A stretch of 64,000 bases of DNA. Origin: an uncultured Treponema sp. Lineage in GTDB: Bacteria > Spirochaetota > Spirochaetia > Treponematales > Treponemataceae. Shown here in pieces: positions 36,715-47,050 of this stretch. The translations under genes and the position numbers were made by a program. The notes beneath the pieces are model-generated. The model searched no databases. It saw only the letters and a list, made by a program, of their open reading frames with translations, and was not told the DNA's origin. Location of the stretch: contig CAKUZR010000010.1 of assembly GCA_934718065.1 (NCBI GenBank), positions 1 to 64,000 on the forward strand, in the 5' to 3' direction. The stretch's first letter is position 1; every line of letters begins with the position of its first letter.

Positions 36715-38694
36715 TTATTTCTCAAGACTATCTTGAATAATAAGTTTCAGCGGCTTAAAATCCGGGTTTCTGGAATTCTTAATTTCCTGAAGAATATCTT
36801 CCTTCGCAAGAGAAATTCCAACATATCCGCAGAAAGCAACTGTCCGGTCGGAAATATCGTAAAGGTTCGCGCCGTCGCAAGCCACCACAACATCCTTGTC
36901 CGCGATAAAATCCATGAACTGCGCCCTGAATTTCTCGTTGTCAAGCCGCGTGTTGAAAAAATAATATATGCAAGTGAATTTGTGGATTTTCGCCAGACGC
37001 GTGCAACATTCCTGAAGCTTCAAAGAAAATTTTTCGCCAAGCGGAGTTGAAACCAGATTTTCTGCAAACACAAAAAGCGTTCGCGGCTGGCCTTCGATTT
37101 CAGTATTCTGCTGAAGGATTTTCTGAGTTTCAAAAACAAGATTCTGCATAAAAGCCGCTTCGCTCTGCGCCTCCTGCTTGCTTTCAGCGGCTGCCGCGAC
37201 TTCTTCTTCCGGAGATTTTCCAGCTTGTTCAGCCGGATTTTCATTTTCTTCCGGCAAAACCGCGCTTTCTACCGCAAAAGCAGCCGGTTCAACAGGATTT
37301 TCTGTTTCTTCTGCTGGAACAATGTTTTCTTCCTGTGAAACAACAGTTTCATCCAGTGAAACAACATTTTCTCCCGCTGAAACAACAGTTTCCTCCTGTG
37401 AAACTGACGGCAATTCTTCCTGCAGCGCAACTTCTTCCGCTTGCTCCGCTGTTTTTTCAGTTTCCGCAGAATCTTCAAAATCGCCGTCCAAAAGCGAATC
37501 CAGCGAAGGCTCGGAATCTTCGTCCGCAGAATCCGTTGAAACTGGCTCAGCCGGCGCAATCTCAGCAGCCGCATTTTCCGGAATTTCAGAGTTTTCAGTT
37601 TCCGGCTCGATAATTTTGTTCGCGGCAATTTCTTCATCCGTTGCAACAGGAATATCATTTATAGAAAAATCCCCGACATTCTGCGCAAGAATTTCCTTCA
37701 GCTTTGATTCCATGTCATTTTCAGGCGGCTCCGGAGTTTCTTCCTCCATCTTAGAAGGTTTCAGACAGCCAGAATCAATCTCCTCATCTGAAGCCTGGGG
37801 AATATCCGCCAAAGAAAAATCCCCATCGTCGTACATTTTGTTCTGCCCCAAAATTTCTGAAAGTCTGCTGTCTACCGCAGCGTTTCCATTTGAATTTTCG
37901 TTTTCGGAATTAAAAATATTTGTGTCATCCATAGTTTCGTCTTCGTTTTCATCAAAAGTAATAATTGAATTTTCGGTGTCCGGCTCCTTGAAGCCCGGCA
38001 AACTATCTGAAGATTTGTTTTCAAGAGCGAGAATCTGTTTTTTTTCGCCGTCAACAATTTCGTAAAGCACAGAATTTTCCTCGTCAGTCTTGAACAAAGA
38101 ATTCTCATCGCTGATCCGGATGTGCTTCAGTTTCGGACAGTTTAAAATCCAGTCTTTTTCAAGAATTTCAAGTTTCGCAGGAAGCACAATCGTTTCAAGG
38201 TTTTCACAGTTTGCAACCGCGCCGGAACAAATTTTCGTAACGCTGTCCGGAATTATCAAGGATTTTATCGAAGCGCAGGAATCAAAAACGCTTTCCGGCA
38301 AAGTTTTTATTCCGGAACGGAACGGAATTTCTTCAAGAGACGAGCAGCCGGCAAAAAGTCCTTCTGAAAAATCCTGAACCTCAAGCGGCATTTCAACTTT
38401 TTTCAAGGATTTGCATCCGCAGAAAAGAAACGGCGGAAGAATTTTCAAAAAAGCTGGAAGCCTCGCCGACTCAAGCTCTGTGCTGTTGCAAAAAAGATTC
38501 GCGCCCAAATAAGTCACTGAATCTGGAATAAAAATTTCTTTCAAGTCGCAGCATGAAAAAGATTCCTCTTCAATTGAAGCCGCTCCGTTTGGAACAGTTC
38601 CAGTAAATTCCTTTGAATCAGAATCTATTCCCACAACAACTTTAAAGTCGTCTGTATAAATCAATCCATTTTTTTTGAAAGTCAATTTTTCCAT
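36715..38694 (-). CDS. BspA-type leucine-rich repeat protein with long acidic low-complexity region
   Basis: 659 residues. Residues ~25-200 contain LRR_5/BspA-like repeats (SFSCCDLKEIFIPDSVTYLGANLF type units). Residues ~260-510 are acidic and repetitive, rich in Glu, Ser, Val and Ala, with a run of near-repeats of S-x-E-E-T/N-V-V-S. The last ~140 residues are a small alpha/beta domain (TLFVFAENLVSTPLGEKF, FIADKDVVVACDGANLYDIS). No signal peptide is present, so it is probably cytoplasmic, unlike surface BspA proteins. The ATG lies 6 nt after TAAAAT. Confidence 0.75.
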   Translation of the reverse strand: MEKLTFKKNGLIYTDDFKVVVGIDSDSKEFTGTVPNGAASIEEESFSCCDLKEIFIPDSVTYLGANLFCNSTELESARLPAFLKILPPFLFCGCKSLKKVEMPLEVQDFSEGLFAGCSSLEEIPFRSGIKTLPESVFDSCASIKSLIIPDSVTKICSGAVANCENLETIVLPAKLEILEKDWILNCPKLKHIRISDENSLFKTDEENSVLYEIVDGEKKQILALENKSSDSLPGFKEPDTENSIITFDENEDETMDDTNIFNSENENSNGNAAVDSRLSEILGQNKMYDDGDFSLADIPQASDEEIDSGCLKPSKMEEETPEPPENDMESKLKEILAQNVGDFSINDIPVATDEEIAANKIIEPETENSEIPENAAAEIAPAEPVSTDSADEDSEPSLDSLLDGDFEDSAETEKTAEQAEEVALQEELPSVSQEETVVSAGENVVSLDETVVSQEENIVPAEETENPVEPAAFAVESAVLPEENENPAEQAGKSPEEEVAAAAESKQEAQSEAAFMQNLVFETQKILQQNTEIEGQPRTLFVFAENLVSTPLGEKFSLKLQECCTRLAKIHKFTCIYYFFNTRLDNEKFRAQFMDFIADKDVVVACDGANLYDISDRTVAFCGYVGISLAKEDILQEIKNSRNPDFKPLKLIIQDSLEK

Positions 38695-38700
38695 ACGATA

Positions 38701-38729
38701 ATTTTATTCCAGAAATCAAGTGTTTGCAA
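38701..38729 (-). promoter_or_regulatory. promoter TTGCAA-17-TAAAAT, 6 nt before an ATG
   Basis: On the minus strand -35 is at 38729-38724 and -10 at 38706-38701; the ATG begins at 38694. The LRR mRNA is probably leaderless. Confidence 0.6.
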
Positions 38730-38742
38730 CTTTTCAATTGCT

Positions 38743-39300
38743 TTATTTCAGTGAAAGCCCGATTTTAAATGCGTCGGCAACAGCATCGCCCAGGCGGATA
38801 TATTTGTGGTTCACGCCGTCATAAGTGATTGGATCAAGCTTTTTCACGTCAATTTTTCCGTCTGAAAGAACTGATTCATCAGCCGCGACATTTACAATTT
38901 CACCGAGCAGCCGGCAGCCTTCCACGTCGTAGCTGATTGTCTTGCATTCAAGGACCATCGGAAGCTCTTCAACAACAGGCGCGTTGACTTTCTGGCTTTT
39001 TACAAAATGAAAACCGGATTTCTTTATTTTTTCCGGCTCGTTGTTCGCGGAAACAACTCCAACGTAATCGCAGGCCGCTACAGTTTTCGCAGTTGCCATG
39101 CTCACAGTAAAATCGCTTCCAGCCTGAATATTTTTCACAGTTTTGTGGTCCGGGCTAAGACAGATATTTATTTTTGTATCGTCCGCAATTCCGCCCCAGG
39201 CAGCATTCATCAAATCAGGACTGCCGTTTTCATCGTAAGTGGCAATCATCAGAACCGGCATAGGATAAAGCATAGGCTTAGCGCCAAAATCTTTTCTCAT
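38743..39300 (-). CDS. flavin reductase-like domain protein
   Basis: 185 residues of the flavin reductase/FMN-binding split-barrel family. MLYPMPVLMIATYDENGSPDLMNAAWGG, then ICLSPDHKTVKNI and DFTVSMATAKTV match the family pattern. It binds FMN and probably reduces flavin or an unknown substrate with NAD(P)H. AGGAG lies before ATG 39300. It is divergent from the SDR gene. Confidence 0.85.
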   Translation of the reverse strand: MRKDFGAKPMLYPMPVLMIATYDENGSPDLMNAAWGGIADDTKINICLSPDHKTVKNIQAGSDFTVSMATAKTVAACDYVGVVSANNEPEKIKKSGFHFVKSQKVNAPVVEELPMVLECKTISYDVEGCRLLGEIVNVAADESVLSDGKIDVKKLDPITYDGVNHKYIRLGDAVADAFKIGLSLK

Positions 39301-39346
39301 ACAAAACTCCTAGAAATATTATTTTTACGCTATTATAGCACAAATA

Positions 39347-39355
39347 TGATATAAT
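39347..39355 (+). promoter_or_regulatory. extended -10 TGaTATAAT, 6 nt before an ATG
   Basis: A perfect TATAAT (39350-39355) with an upstream TG; the ATG is at 39362. No Shine-Dalgarno sequence is present. Confidence 0.55.
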
Positions 39356-39361
39356 TTTCTC

Positions 39362-40171
39362 ATGAAAAAAATCGCAATTGTCACAGGCGCTTCAAGCGGA
39401 ATGGGAAAAGATTTCGCGCTTCAAATTTCAAAAGATTACCAGTATCTTTGCATTGATGAAATCTGGCTTGTTGCGCGCAGAATAGAAAAGCTGAATGAAC
39501 TTGCAGAGGAAATTAAAAAAATTGAGGGCGCTCCAGAAGCCCGCGCAATTGAGCTGGATATTTCCGGAACGGACGGGGCAAAAAAATTCAATTCGCTTCT
39601 TGAGCAGGAAAAAACTCTCGGCGACTTTGAAATCACTGTGCTTGTAAACAATGCGGGCTTCGGAACATACGGGCCTTTCGCGGAAACTCCTGTTGAAAAA
39701 GAAATGCAGATGGTTGAAACAAACTGCACCGCCCTTGCAGGAATAACAGGATATTCTCTTCCATATATGAATGAAAATTCCTACATAATCAACACGGCGA
39801 GCATGGCGGCTTTTGCGCCTCTAGGAAATTTCGCGGTTTACGGCGCAACAAAATCCTTCGTTCTTAGCTTCAGCCTTGCGCTTGCGGCGGAACTAAAACC
39901 GCGCGGAATACACGTTTGCGCGCTCTGCCCAGGCTCTGTGAGCACAGAATTCGCAAATGTGGCTTCAAACGGAGCAAGAAAAGAAGTTCTGCACGGAATT
40001 TCTTCTGAAAAAACCGTCCGCCACTGCCTTAAAAAAGCGTTTTCCGGAAAAAGAACCGCAATAATGCGCCTCAAATGGAAATTCCAGGCGTTCGGAAGCA
40101 AATTCGCGGATTCCTACGCGGTCGCAAGCTTCACTTTCAAGCACGCAAAACGCCCGTACAAAAAAGACTGA
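39362..40171 (+). CDS. short-chain dehydrogenase/reductase
   Basis: 269 residues. The classical SDR pattern is complete: TGASSGMGKDFA (NAD(P) binding), VNNAGFG, the catalytic serine in NTASMAAFA, YGATKSFV (Tyr and Lys) and CPGSVSTEF. The C-terminus is extended and basic. The substrate is unknown. It is likely translated from a leaderless mRNA. Confidence 0.88.
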   Translation: MKKIAIVTGASSGMGKDFALQISKDYQYLCIDEIWLVARRIEKLNELAEEIKKIEGAPEARAIELDISGTDGAKKFNSLLEQEKTLGDFEITVLVNNAGFGTYGPFAETPVEKEMQMVETNCTALAGITGYSLPYMNENSYIINTASMAAFAPLGNFAVYGATKSFVLSFSLALAAELKPRGIHVCALCPGSVSTEFANVASNGARKEVLHGISSEKTVRHCLKKAFSGKRTAIMRLKWKFQAFGSKFADSYAVASFTFKHAKRPYKKD

Positions 40172-40286
40172 AACCAGAATCCGCACCAATTTTTACTTCA
40201 TTGTAACAAGCAGAAAAATTTATTATAATAGAAAATATTTCACTTGCAGACAAAACGCGGATTCACCGCTATAAAGAGGTCATAGA

Positions 40287-42839
40287 ATGTCAAAATATCC
40301 TTTTAGCGAAATTGAGCCGAAATGGCAGAAATTTTGGGACGAAAACAAAACTTTCAAAGTTACAGAAGACGAAAAATATCCAAAAGAAAAAAGAATGTAC
40401 GTTCTTGATATGTTTCCATATCCTTCAGCGGCCGGCCTGCACGTTGGTCACCCGGAAGGCTACACTGCAACCGACATTTACTGCCGCTATCTCAGGATGA
40501 ATGGATACAACGTTCTTCATCCAATGGGATACGACGCGTTCGGACTTCCAGCGGAAAACTACGCCATCAAAACTGGAACTCACCCGAAAATCACAACAAA
40601 TGAAAATATCAAGCATTTTACCCAGCAGATAAAATCGCTTGGATTCAGCTACGACTGGGACCGATGCGTTTCAACCTGCGAGCCGGAATACTACAAGTGG
40701 ACTCAGTGGATTTTCCTTCAGCTTTACAAAAAAGGCCTGGCATACGAAGCGCAGACTCCAATCAACTGGTGCCCTAGCTGCCTTACAGGTCTTGCAAACG
40801 AGGAAGTAAAAGAAGGCCGCTGCGAACGATGCGGTTCCCAGGTAACCCACAAGACAATCCGCCAGTGGATTTTAAAAATCACTGACTACGCGGACCGCCT
40901 TGACAAAGATCTGGATTCACTCGACTGGCCGGAAAGCGTAAAGCTCATGCAGCACAACTGGATTGGAAAATCAACCGGTGCGGAAGTAACTTTTTCTGTT
41001 GCGGACAAAGACGGAAAACCAACTGAAAAAAATCTTACAGTCTACACAACAAGATGCGACACATTGTTCGGCGCAACTTACATGGTTGTTTCCCCGGAAC
41101 ACAAAATCGTTCCAGAAATCACAACCGCTGACCAGAAACCAGCCGTAGAAGCATACATTGAAGCGGCCGCAAAAAAATCCGACCTTGAAAGAACAGACTT
41201 GAACAAAGACAAAACCGGCGTATTCTCCGGAAGCTACGCAATCAATCCAGTAAACGGAAAACTGATTCCAATCTGGATTGCCGACTACGTACTGATTTCC
41301 TATGGAACAGGCGCAATCATGGCGGTTCCGGCGCACGACACACGCGACTGGGATTTCGCGAAAAAATTCAACCTTCCAATCATTGAAGTTTTAAAATCAG
41401 AAGTTGATGTGCAGAAACAAGCCTGGACAGAAGACGGAATCCACGTGAATTCAGATTTCCTGAACGGACTGAACAAAAAAGACGCAATTGAAAAAATGCT
41501 GGAATTCCTTGAAGAAAAGAAAATCGGGAAAAAAGCGGTGAACTACAAGCTCCGCGACTGGGTTTTCAGCCGCCAGCGTTACTGGGGCGAACCGATTCCG
41601 CTGATTCACTGTCCAAGCTGCGGAACTGTTCCTGTTCCGGAAGAAGAACTTCCGCTCCGCCTTCCAGATGTAAAATCTTACCAGCCGACAGGCACAGGAG
41701 AATCTCCGCTCGCTGCGATTGATTCATGGGTAAACTGCAAATGCCCTAAATGCGGCGGAAATGCAAAACGCGAAACAAACACAATGCCTCAGTGGGGCGG
41801 CTCATGCTGGTATTACCTCCGTTATCTTGACCCGCACAATGACAAGAAATTCTGCTCACCGGAAGCGGAAAAATACTGGATGCCGGTAAACCTGTACATC
41901 GGCGGCGCAGAACACGCAGTTCTTCACCTTTTGTACGCGCGTTTCTGGCACAAAGTTCTTTACGATCTGGGAGTTGTTTCAACAAAAGAACCGTTCCAGC
42001 GGCTTGTAAACCAGGGAATGATTACGTCTTTTGCGTTCCAGAGGGCAAACAAAACTCTTGTGCCTGTAGACGAAGTTGAAAAACGCGATGACGGAAATTT
42101 CTACGAAAAGAAAACCGGCGAAAAAATTGAGCAGATTGTCGCAAAAATGTCAAAATCGCTCAAAAACGTTGTAAATCCAGATGATGAAGTAAAAGAATAC
42201 GGCGCGGACTCAGTGCGTATGTACGAAATGTTCATGGGACCGCTCACAATGTCAAAGCCGTGGTCAACCCAGGGAATTGTCGGAATTCACCGATTCCTTG
42301 AAAAAGTCTGGGCAATCAGCGAAAAACCTCTTTCCGACATTGATATTTCCGGAAAACTTTCAGATGAGAAACTTGTTTCAGCAAGAAAAACTTTTGCGCA
42401 GACAATAAAAAAAGTCACATCTGACACAGCAACATTGAATTTCAACACAGCGATAAGCCAGATGATGATTTTTATCAACGAAATTTCAAAGCTGGATTCA
42501 GTTCCAAGAGCAATGTGGCAGGATTTTGTAAAAGTCCTGAGCCCTTACGCTCCTCACCTTGGTGAAGAGCTGTGGCAGAAGCTCGGAAACAAAGGCTCGA
42601 TTGCCTACGTTCAGTGGCCGGCCGTAAACGAAGATTTCGCAAAAGACGAGGAAAAAACGATTGTCGTAATGATAAACGGAAAACTCCGCGGAAAATTCAA
42701 GGCAGAACCGGGCGCTTCCGACGAAACACTTAGAAACGAAGCAGAAAACAACGAGGACGCAAAAAAATTCCTTGAAGGAAAAACCATTGTGAAATGCGTC
42801 ATCGTAAAAGACAAGCTTGTAAACTTTGTTGTAAAATAA
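40287..42839 (+). CDS. leuS: leucyl-tRNA synthetase
   Basis: 850 residues behind GAGGT. Charges tRNA-Leu. The class I signature HIGH appears as H-V-G-H in [19 protein letters not shown], the second signature as KMSKS in [11 protein letters not shown]. The CP1 editing domain (~220-410), zinc-type cysteine pairs (CPSC, CERC) and the typical W-x-x-Q-K-x motifs are present. A strong terminator follows. Confidence 0.98.
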   Translation: MSKYPFSEIEPKWQKFWDENKTFKVTEDEKYPKEKRMYVLDMFPYPSAAGLHVGHPEGYTATDIYCRYLRMNGYNVLHPMGYDAFGLPAENYAIKTGTHPKITTNENIKHFTQQIKSLGFSYDWDRCVSTCEPEYYKWTQWIFLQLYKKGLAYEAQTPINWCPSCLTGLANEEVKEGRCERCGSQVTHKTIRQWILKITDYADRLDKDLDSLDWPESVKLMQHNWIGKSTGAEVTFSVADKDGKPTEKNLTVYTTRCDTLFGATYMVVSPEHKIVPEITTADQKPAVEAYIEAAAKKSDLERTDLNKDKTGVFSGSYAINPVNGKLIPIWIADYVLISYGTGAIMAVPAHDTRDWDFAKKFNLPIIEVLKSEVDVQKQAWTEDGIHVNSDFLNGLNKKDAIEKMLEFLEEKKIGKKAVNYKLRDWVFSRQRYWGEPIPLIHCPSCGTVPVPEEELPLRLPDVKSYQPTGTGESPLAAIDSWVNCKCPKCGGNAKRETNTMPQWGGSCWYYLRYLDPHNDKKFCSPEAEKYWMPVNLYIGGAEHAVLHLLYARFWHKVLYDLGVVSTKEPFQRLVNQGMITSFAFQRANKTLVPVDEVEKRDDGNFYEKKTGEKIEQIVAKMSKSLKNVVNPDDEVKEYGADSVRMYEMFMGPLTMSKPWSTQGIVGIHRFLEKVWAISEKPLSDIDISGKLSDEKLVSARKTFAQTIKKVTSDTATLNFNTAISQMMIFINEISKLDSVPRAMWQDFVKVLSPYAPHLGEELWQKLGNKGSIAYVQWPAVNEDFAKDEEKTIVVMINGKLRGKFKAEPGASDETLRNEAENNEDAKKFLEGKTIVKCVIVKDKLVNFVVK

Positions 42840-42887
42840 ATTATTCCGCACCGTGCTGAAAATCAAATCCTCGGCACGGCGAAAAAA

Positions 42888-42925
42888 AATCCGGGCGCTT
42901 CAAAAAGTTCCCGGATTTTTTATGT
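42888..42925. terminator. intrinsic terminator after leuS
   Basis: AAATCCGGG pairs with CCCGGATTT across a 14-nt loop, followed by TTTT. Just before it CCGTGC and GGCACGG form another hairpin. It also serves the convergent STAS operon. Confidence 0.8.
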
Positions 42926-42952
42926 CTTTTTAATTTTATGTGCCGTTCAATT

Positions 42953-43279
42953 TTATGCGACTTCTGTAACAGAAGAAATTATATTGAATTCATCCTTGAA
43001 GCCTGTGGCAAGAATCTGGCGGTCAACTTCATTTGAAATCGAAAGCAGATACAGCTTTTTTCCAGTTTCCTCCGCATCATTGTGGGCAGCCATTATAACA
43101 CCAATCGCCGCCGCATCCAGTTCTGTAACATTCGCCATATCAAGAACAACGTTCGTCTTTTTGATTGAATCATAAATTTTGCCGGCAACATTCACAAGCG
43201 TGTACGCATTGAATCCGCCGCTAAGTTCATAAAGCTTATAATCCGTGCCGTCTTTTTCAGTAACTGTAAGTAACTCCAT
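42953..43279 (-). CDS. STAS-domain anti-sigma factor antagonist
   Basis: 108 residues, SpoIIAA/RsbV family. The pattern GKIYDSIKKTNVVLDMANVTELDAAAIGVIMAAHN includes the region where the regulatory Ser/Thr is expected; here it reads ELDAAAIG, with Ala in place of the usual D-S/T-S/T. The protein may therefore not be phosphorylated in the normal way. It is the last gene of the operon with two PP2C phosphatases, 10 nt after the second. Confidence 0.82.
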   Translation of the reverse strand: MELLTVTEKDGTDYKLYELSGGFNAYTLVNVAGKIYDSIKKTNVVLDMANVTELDAAAIGVIMAAHNDAEETGKKLYLLSISNEVDRQILATGFKDEFNIISSVTEVA

Positions 43280-43288
43280 AATTTCCCC

Positions 43289-45556
43289 TTAAGCAAGATT
43301 TTCAACATCAGCCGCATTGTCCGAAATTTCAGCCATTGATTTTTCAAAGTCCTTTTTTATCGCCTCGGCATCAGCTTTTTCAGAAGCATTTGACTGAAGA
43401 TATTTCATCACAAGAACGCTTACATCGTCCTCCATTTCGTGGGACATAAATTTCATCAGCTCATCATATTCAAACTGCGCCATTCGGCTCGCCGGATACA
43501 TCGCGTTCGCAACCATATATCTTTGGATTCGGTCTTTTCCAAATTTTTCACCGCGGAGCGAATGTGACTCAATAAGACCATCCGTGCAGACAAGAACAAT
43601 ATCGTTTTTATTCAGTTTAATCTGTTTTACCGAAACATAAGGAGACAAATCTTTCACGAAACCAAGAATATGTCCTTCACCCTGAATTTCAATTACGTTG
43701 TTGTAAGATTCAGTGTACAGAAGCATCGCAGGAATTCCGCAGTTGATATAATAAAGCGTGTCGTTGTCAAAATTCATAATCGCGAACATTCCGGCAAAAA
43801 CAGTTCCCTTCGGAAGATTGTCGCGGATAAACCGGTTCACTTTTACAACAAGCTGCTTGAAGTCATGGGTTTCCGCAAGATAAGCGCGGATAATCGCCTT
43901 CAGAATAACCATGTTCATTGAAGCCGCGATTCCCTTTCCGCTCAGGTCGCCAACAACAAACATGTGGCGCGAGTCAGTAAGACGAATCATATCAACAAAT
44001 TCACCGCCGATATTGTGCGCAGGAACCATTATACAGCCTGCATCCATCTTAGGATTCACAACGTTGTCAATATTATCCTGGATGGAAGTAATAATCTGGC
44101 TTGACATACGCAGCTCGCGGTTAACAGTTCCGATAATCTCCTTGTTGGAAATATTTCGCATAAAGTAGCCGAATACGAAAAAGTATGAATAAAGCTTTGT
44201 GAATACCGTATAATCGTAGTCCTTGTAGTGGTCCTTGCTGGTTTTTATTCCAAGAAGAATAAGACCGTGAACGTCGCGGCCTTCATTCAAGATGAACAAA
44301 GCATCCGATTCAGTTTCCGCGAAGAATTTCATAAGGTCGGCGCGGATATTTGAAAAATCATGCAGGGAATCAACCTGGGAAGAAACAACAACGTTACGGC
44401 CAAGATTCAGAAGCTCCTCAAAAAGCTTTCCCTTGTTTTCAAGCTTGTGGGCTTTTCCTGTGGAAGAATAAGCGACTTCAAAAGAATCATTTCCGCCGTT
44501 GATATACACAGTCATAGAAGAAGATTCCGCATTGTTCTTGAAAATCTGGAACATATTGTCCGCAATCGCATCCATTTCGCCGTTGTAGTCAATTGAAGCA
44601 AGATCCTTTTCAAAAGCAACGGCGTAATCAGCGGAATGCCCGAATTTCGACTTTGAAATAAGCTTGTTGATTGTCTGAACAAGATAAAGAACCAGACCAG
44701 CCGCCACAAATCCAAAAATAATGAACAAAGCCGGGAAATTCGCGCGCAGCGGATACAGAATCATAAAAATGAATCCCATTATTCCAGCCGGCAAAATATA
44801 CATGAAAACAGACTTTACGATGAATGAAAGAGTTCCGCGTCCGGAAGGCGCTCCGGAAAGCTTTGCGCCAAGCGGCAGAATAACAAGCACCGGAATGAAC
44901 ACAATATTATGAAGCAAAGAATAAACAGGACAACGATGAACAACAGCCGAAAGGAAAATATCTGCCGCCCACATCGAAGCAATTCCAAGCGCATAAATAT
45001 AGCTCTTGCACCTGTCAAGCTTTGTTCCGGCGGCCTCAGTTTTGCAGAGCATTACAACAGCCATAAAAGCCGGAATCAAATAGCGGTAAATCATGCTGAA
45101 AAGAGTCGCCCACGTCCACGGAAAGAATTCCCGGGCCGCAGCAGGAAACAGATAATCCGAGCGGATAGAAATTCCAGTCTCCGGGCTAAGAGAAATCTGC
45201 TTGAACTTGAAGAACACAATCCACAGCGCAAAAGCGTAAAGAATCATCTTTCCAATTGAAGACAAAGTCGTTGTGTATTTCCAGGCATAGTAAGTAAGAC
45301 AGTTGGAAATATTCACAAGAAGACACGCTTCAATCAGCAGGCAGACACGCATCAGAATTGTAAAAAGAGAAGCCGTGATTGAACCGCCGGCCGCAATAAA
45401 AAATGTGAACAGGCCGGAATTTACAGCCATCAGGAGAATATTAGGTATAATCGGATTTGTTCCATTATCGCTAACATTTCCCGAACGGTCAGTGTAAAAA
45501 GTTTCAAAAACAAAAAAAAGTGTAAGAACTAAATTTATTATGCAGAACAGAACCAT
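43289..45556 (-). CDS. membrane-bound PP2C-type phosphatase (SpoIIE/RsbU family) with GAF-like middle
   Basis: 755 residues. The first ~320 have eight or nine membrane segments in a 7TM-like sensor array, then a GAF-like region (~330-480). Residues ~500-735 are a SpoIIE phosphatase (HNIGGEFVDMIRLTDS, VGDLSGKGIAASMNM, VLVCTDGLIESHS, EDDVSVLVMKY). It should dephosphorylate an anti-sigma antagonist such as the STAS protein encoded downstream. Confidence 0.88.
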   Translation of the reverse strand: MVLFCIINLVLTLFFVFETFYTDRSGNVSDNGTNPIIPNILLMAVNSGLFTFFIAAGGSITASLFTILMRVCLLIEACLLVNISNCLTYYAWKYTTTLSSIGKMILYAFALWIVFFKFKQISLSPETGISIRSDYLFPAAAREFFPWTWATLFSMIYRYLIPAFMAVVMLCKTEAAGTKLDRCKSYIYALGIASMWAADIFLSAVVHRCPVYSLLHNIVFIPVLVILPLGAKLSGAPSGRGTLSFIVKSVFMYILPAGIMGFIFMILYPLRANFPALFIIFGFVAAGLVLYLVQTINKLISKSKFGHSADYAVAFEKDLASIDYNGEMDAIADNMFQIFKNNAESSSMTVYINGGNDSFEVAYSSTGKAHKLENKGKLFEELLNLGRNVVVSSQVDSLHDFSNIRADLMKFFAETESDALFILNEGRDVHGLILLGIKTSKDHYKDYDYTVFTKLYSYFFVFGYFMRNISNKEIIGTVNRELRMSSQIITSIQDNIDNVVNPKMDAGCIMVPAHNIGGEFVDMIRLTDSRHMFVVGDLSGKGIAASMNMVILKAIIRAYLAETHDFKQLVVKVNRFIRDNLPKGTVFAGMFAIMNFDNDTLYYINCGIPAMLLYTESYNNVIEIQGEGHILGFVKDLSPYVSVKQIKLNKNDIVLVCTDGLIESHSLRGEKFGKDRIQRYMVANAMYPASRMAQFEYDELMKFMSHEMEDDVSVLVMKYLQSNASEKADAEAIKKDFEKSMAEISDNAADVENLA

Positions 45557-45557
45557 A

Positions 45558-46949
45558 TTAACCTACCTTTGCAACCATCATTGTAACATCATCATGAAGA
45601 CGTTTATCGCCGTTGTATCGCATAATCAAATCAACAATATCATCAACAAATTGCTGCGGCTGTTTTGCAGCGCTTGATTTCAAAGTCTGAATATATTCCT
45701 CGGTATCGCCAAGCTCAACGCCGTTGTCATCCATAACTTCAGAAACACCGTCCGTGGCAAGAAGAATCGTATCGCCGCGGAACAAGCGCATTTCATTCAC
45801 TTTAACATCGTCCATGTCAATAATTCCAACAACGCTGGCGTTCGATGTAAGCTCCTTGATTCTGTAGCCGTCCGGCGCGCGCGAAAGAACAATCGGGTCA
45901 GACATAGAGGCATTTATGTAGCGGATTTTCATTTCCTCCGTGTCCACAATTCCAAGGAAAAGAACCGTATATTTATCCTGAAGGTGCATTCCTTTGATTG
46001 CGCTGTCAACCGCCTGGATAAGTCCCACCAGGTCCTCTTTGTTTTCAATGATTTTTACAGTGTTCATAACCAAACCCATGATAAGCGCGGCCGGAAGACC
46101 TTTTCCGGAAACGTCGCCCAGCATAAGCAGCGTTTTTGTGCTGTCAATAGGAAGAATTGAATAATAGTCGCCGGAAACATTAACCAGCGGCCTGTAGTAA
46201 GTTGCAATCTTAAGGTGCGGAATGTTCGGAATATTGTGCGGAAGGAAAGAAACCTGCGTTTCAGCAAGCTGTTCCCATTCCTTTGTAAGAGAAGAAATTT
46301 CAGAAAGATTTGAAATAATCTTTGTTCGTTCTATAAAGCGGAAAAATTCTTCGGTAAGCTTCGCATAGATTTCTGTGTCGAAAAGCATTGTGTATCTGTT
46401 GAAAACAAAAAAGTGCTTTCCCTGGTAGCAGATAAAAAATCCGCGCGCCTGATGATACGAAGAAACAATTCCCAGGTTGTTGCCAAGATAATAAAATCCA
46501 TCCTTCCAGGAAAGCGGAAAGTTGTTCGCCAGCGCATCTCGCGTTGAATAATATGAAGAAATTCTGTCCGGACTGTTGTAAAGAACGTAGTTTTTCTCGC
46601 GGTCAATAAAAAGAACCGCGCAGTCAGCCTGAAGCTCAAGGATTTCAGAAATCTTCTTGTAAAAATCATCAAAAGAATAGCAGAATCTTAACGCATCAAT
46701 AAATTTGTTGATGTACGCCGTGTATCCAGACTCAAGGTTTTTTATTCTAAGATAATTATCTGCGTGCCGCCGGATTGAAGAACCGGCAGTAAGAAAAGAA
46801 AGAAATATTACCGCCGGAATTCCCAAATAAACAAACCGTGAACTAGTGTCATTGTTTTTCAGGACTATCAAAATCGAAACAATTACAGAAAGAAGCAATA
46901 CCGCGGCATTGATTATAAAATATATGACCCTTCTTTTAGTCTTGTACAT
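45558..46949 (-). CDS. PP2C-type phosphatase (SpoIIE/RsbU family), two transmembrane segments
   Basis: 463 residues. Two N-terminal membrane segments (~10-30, ~40-58), a GAF/PAS-like region (~75-215), then a SpoIIE-type phosphatase (NVSGDYYSILPIDS, LGDVSGKGLPAALIMG, LATDGVSEVMDD, HDDVTMMVAKV). It is the first gene of the operon and is separated from the second phosphatase by only 1 nt. Two sensors feeding the same STAS switch is a reasonable reading. Confidence 0.88.
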   Translation of the reverse strand: MYKTKRRVIYFIINAAVLLLSVIVSILIVLKNNDTSSRFVYLGIPAVIFLSFLTAGSSIRRHADNYLRIKNLESGYTAYINKFIDALRFCYSFDDFYKKISEILELQADCAVLFIDREKNYVLYNSPDRISSYYSTRDALANNFPLSWKDGFYYLGNNLGIVSSYHQARGFFICYQGKHFFVFNRYTMLFDTEIYAKLTEEFFRFIERTKIISNLSEISSLTKEWEQLAETQVSFLPHNIPNIPHLKIATYYRPLVNVSGDYYSILPIDSTKTLLMLGDVSGKGLPAALIMGLVMNTVKIIENKEDLVGLIQAVDSAIKGMHLQDKYTVLFLGIVDTEEMKIRYINASMSDPIVLSRAPDGYRIKELTSNASVVGIIDMDDVKVNEMRLFRGDTILLATDGVSEVMDDNGVELGDTEEYIQTLKSSAAKQPQQFVDDIVDLIMRYNGDKRLHDDVTMMVAKVG

Positions 46950-47050
46950 AGCTACCTCGAGTGTGTCAAATTTTCTATTATTAATTATAACACACTATCG
47001 GCAAAATCGTAAAAAAAAAGAAGGATTGTTTTATTTTTGCGGAAAATTCC

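Noticed and set aside
37178..38065. Long plus-strand ORF rich in Ser across the LRR gene
   Set aside because: It is the complement of the Glu/Ala-rich acidic linker of the minus-strand gene; its composition follows the real frame and it has no promoter or ribosome-binding site.
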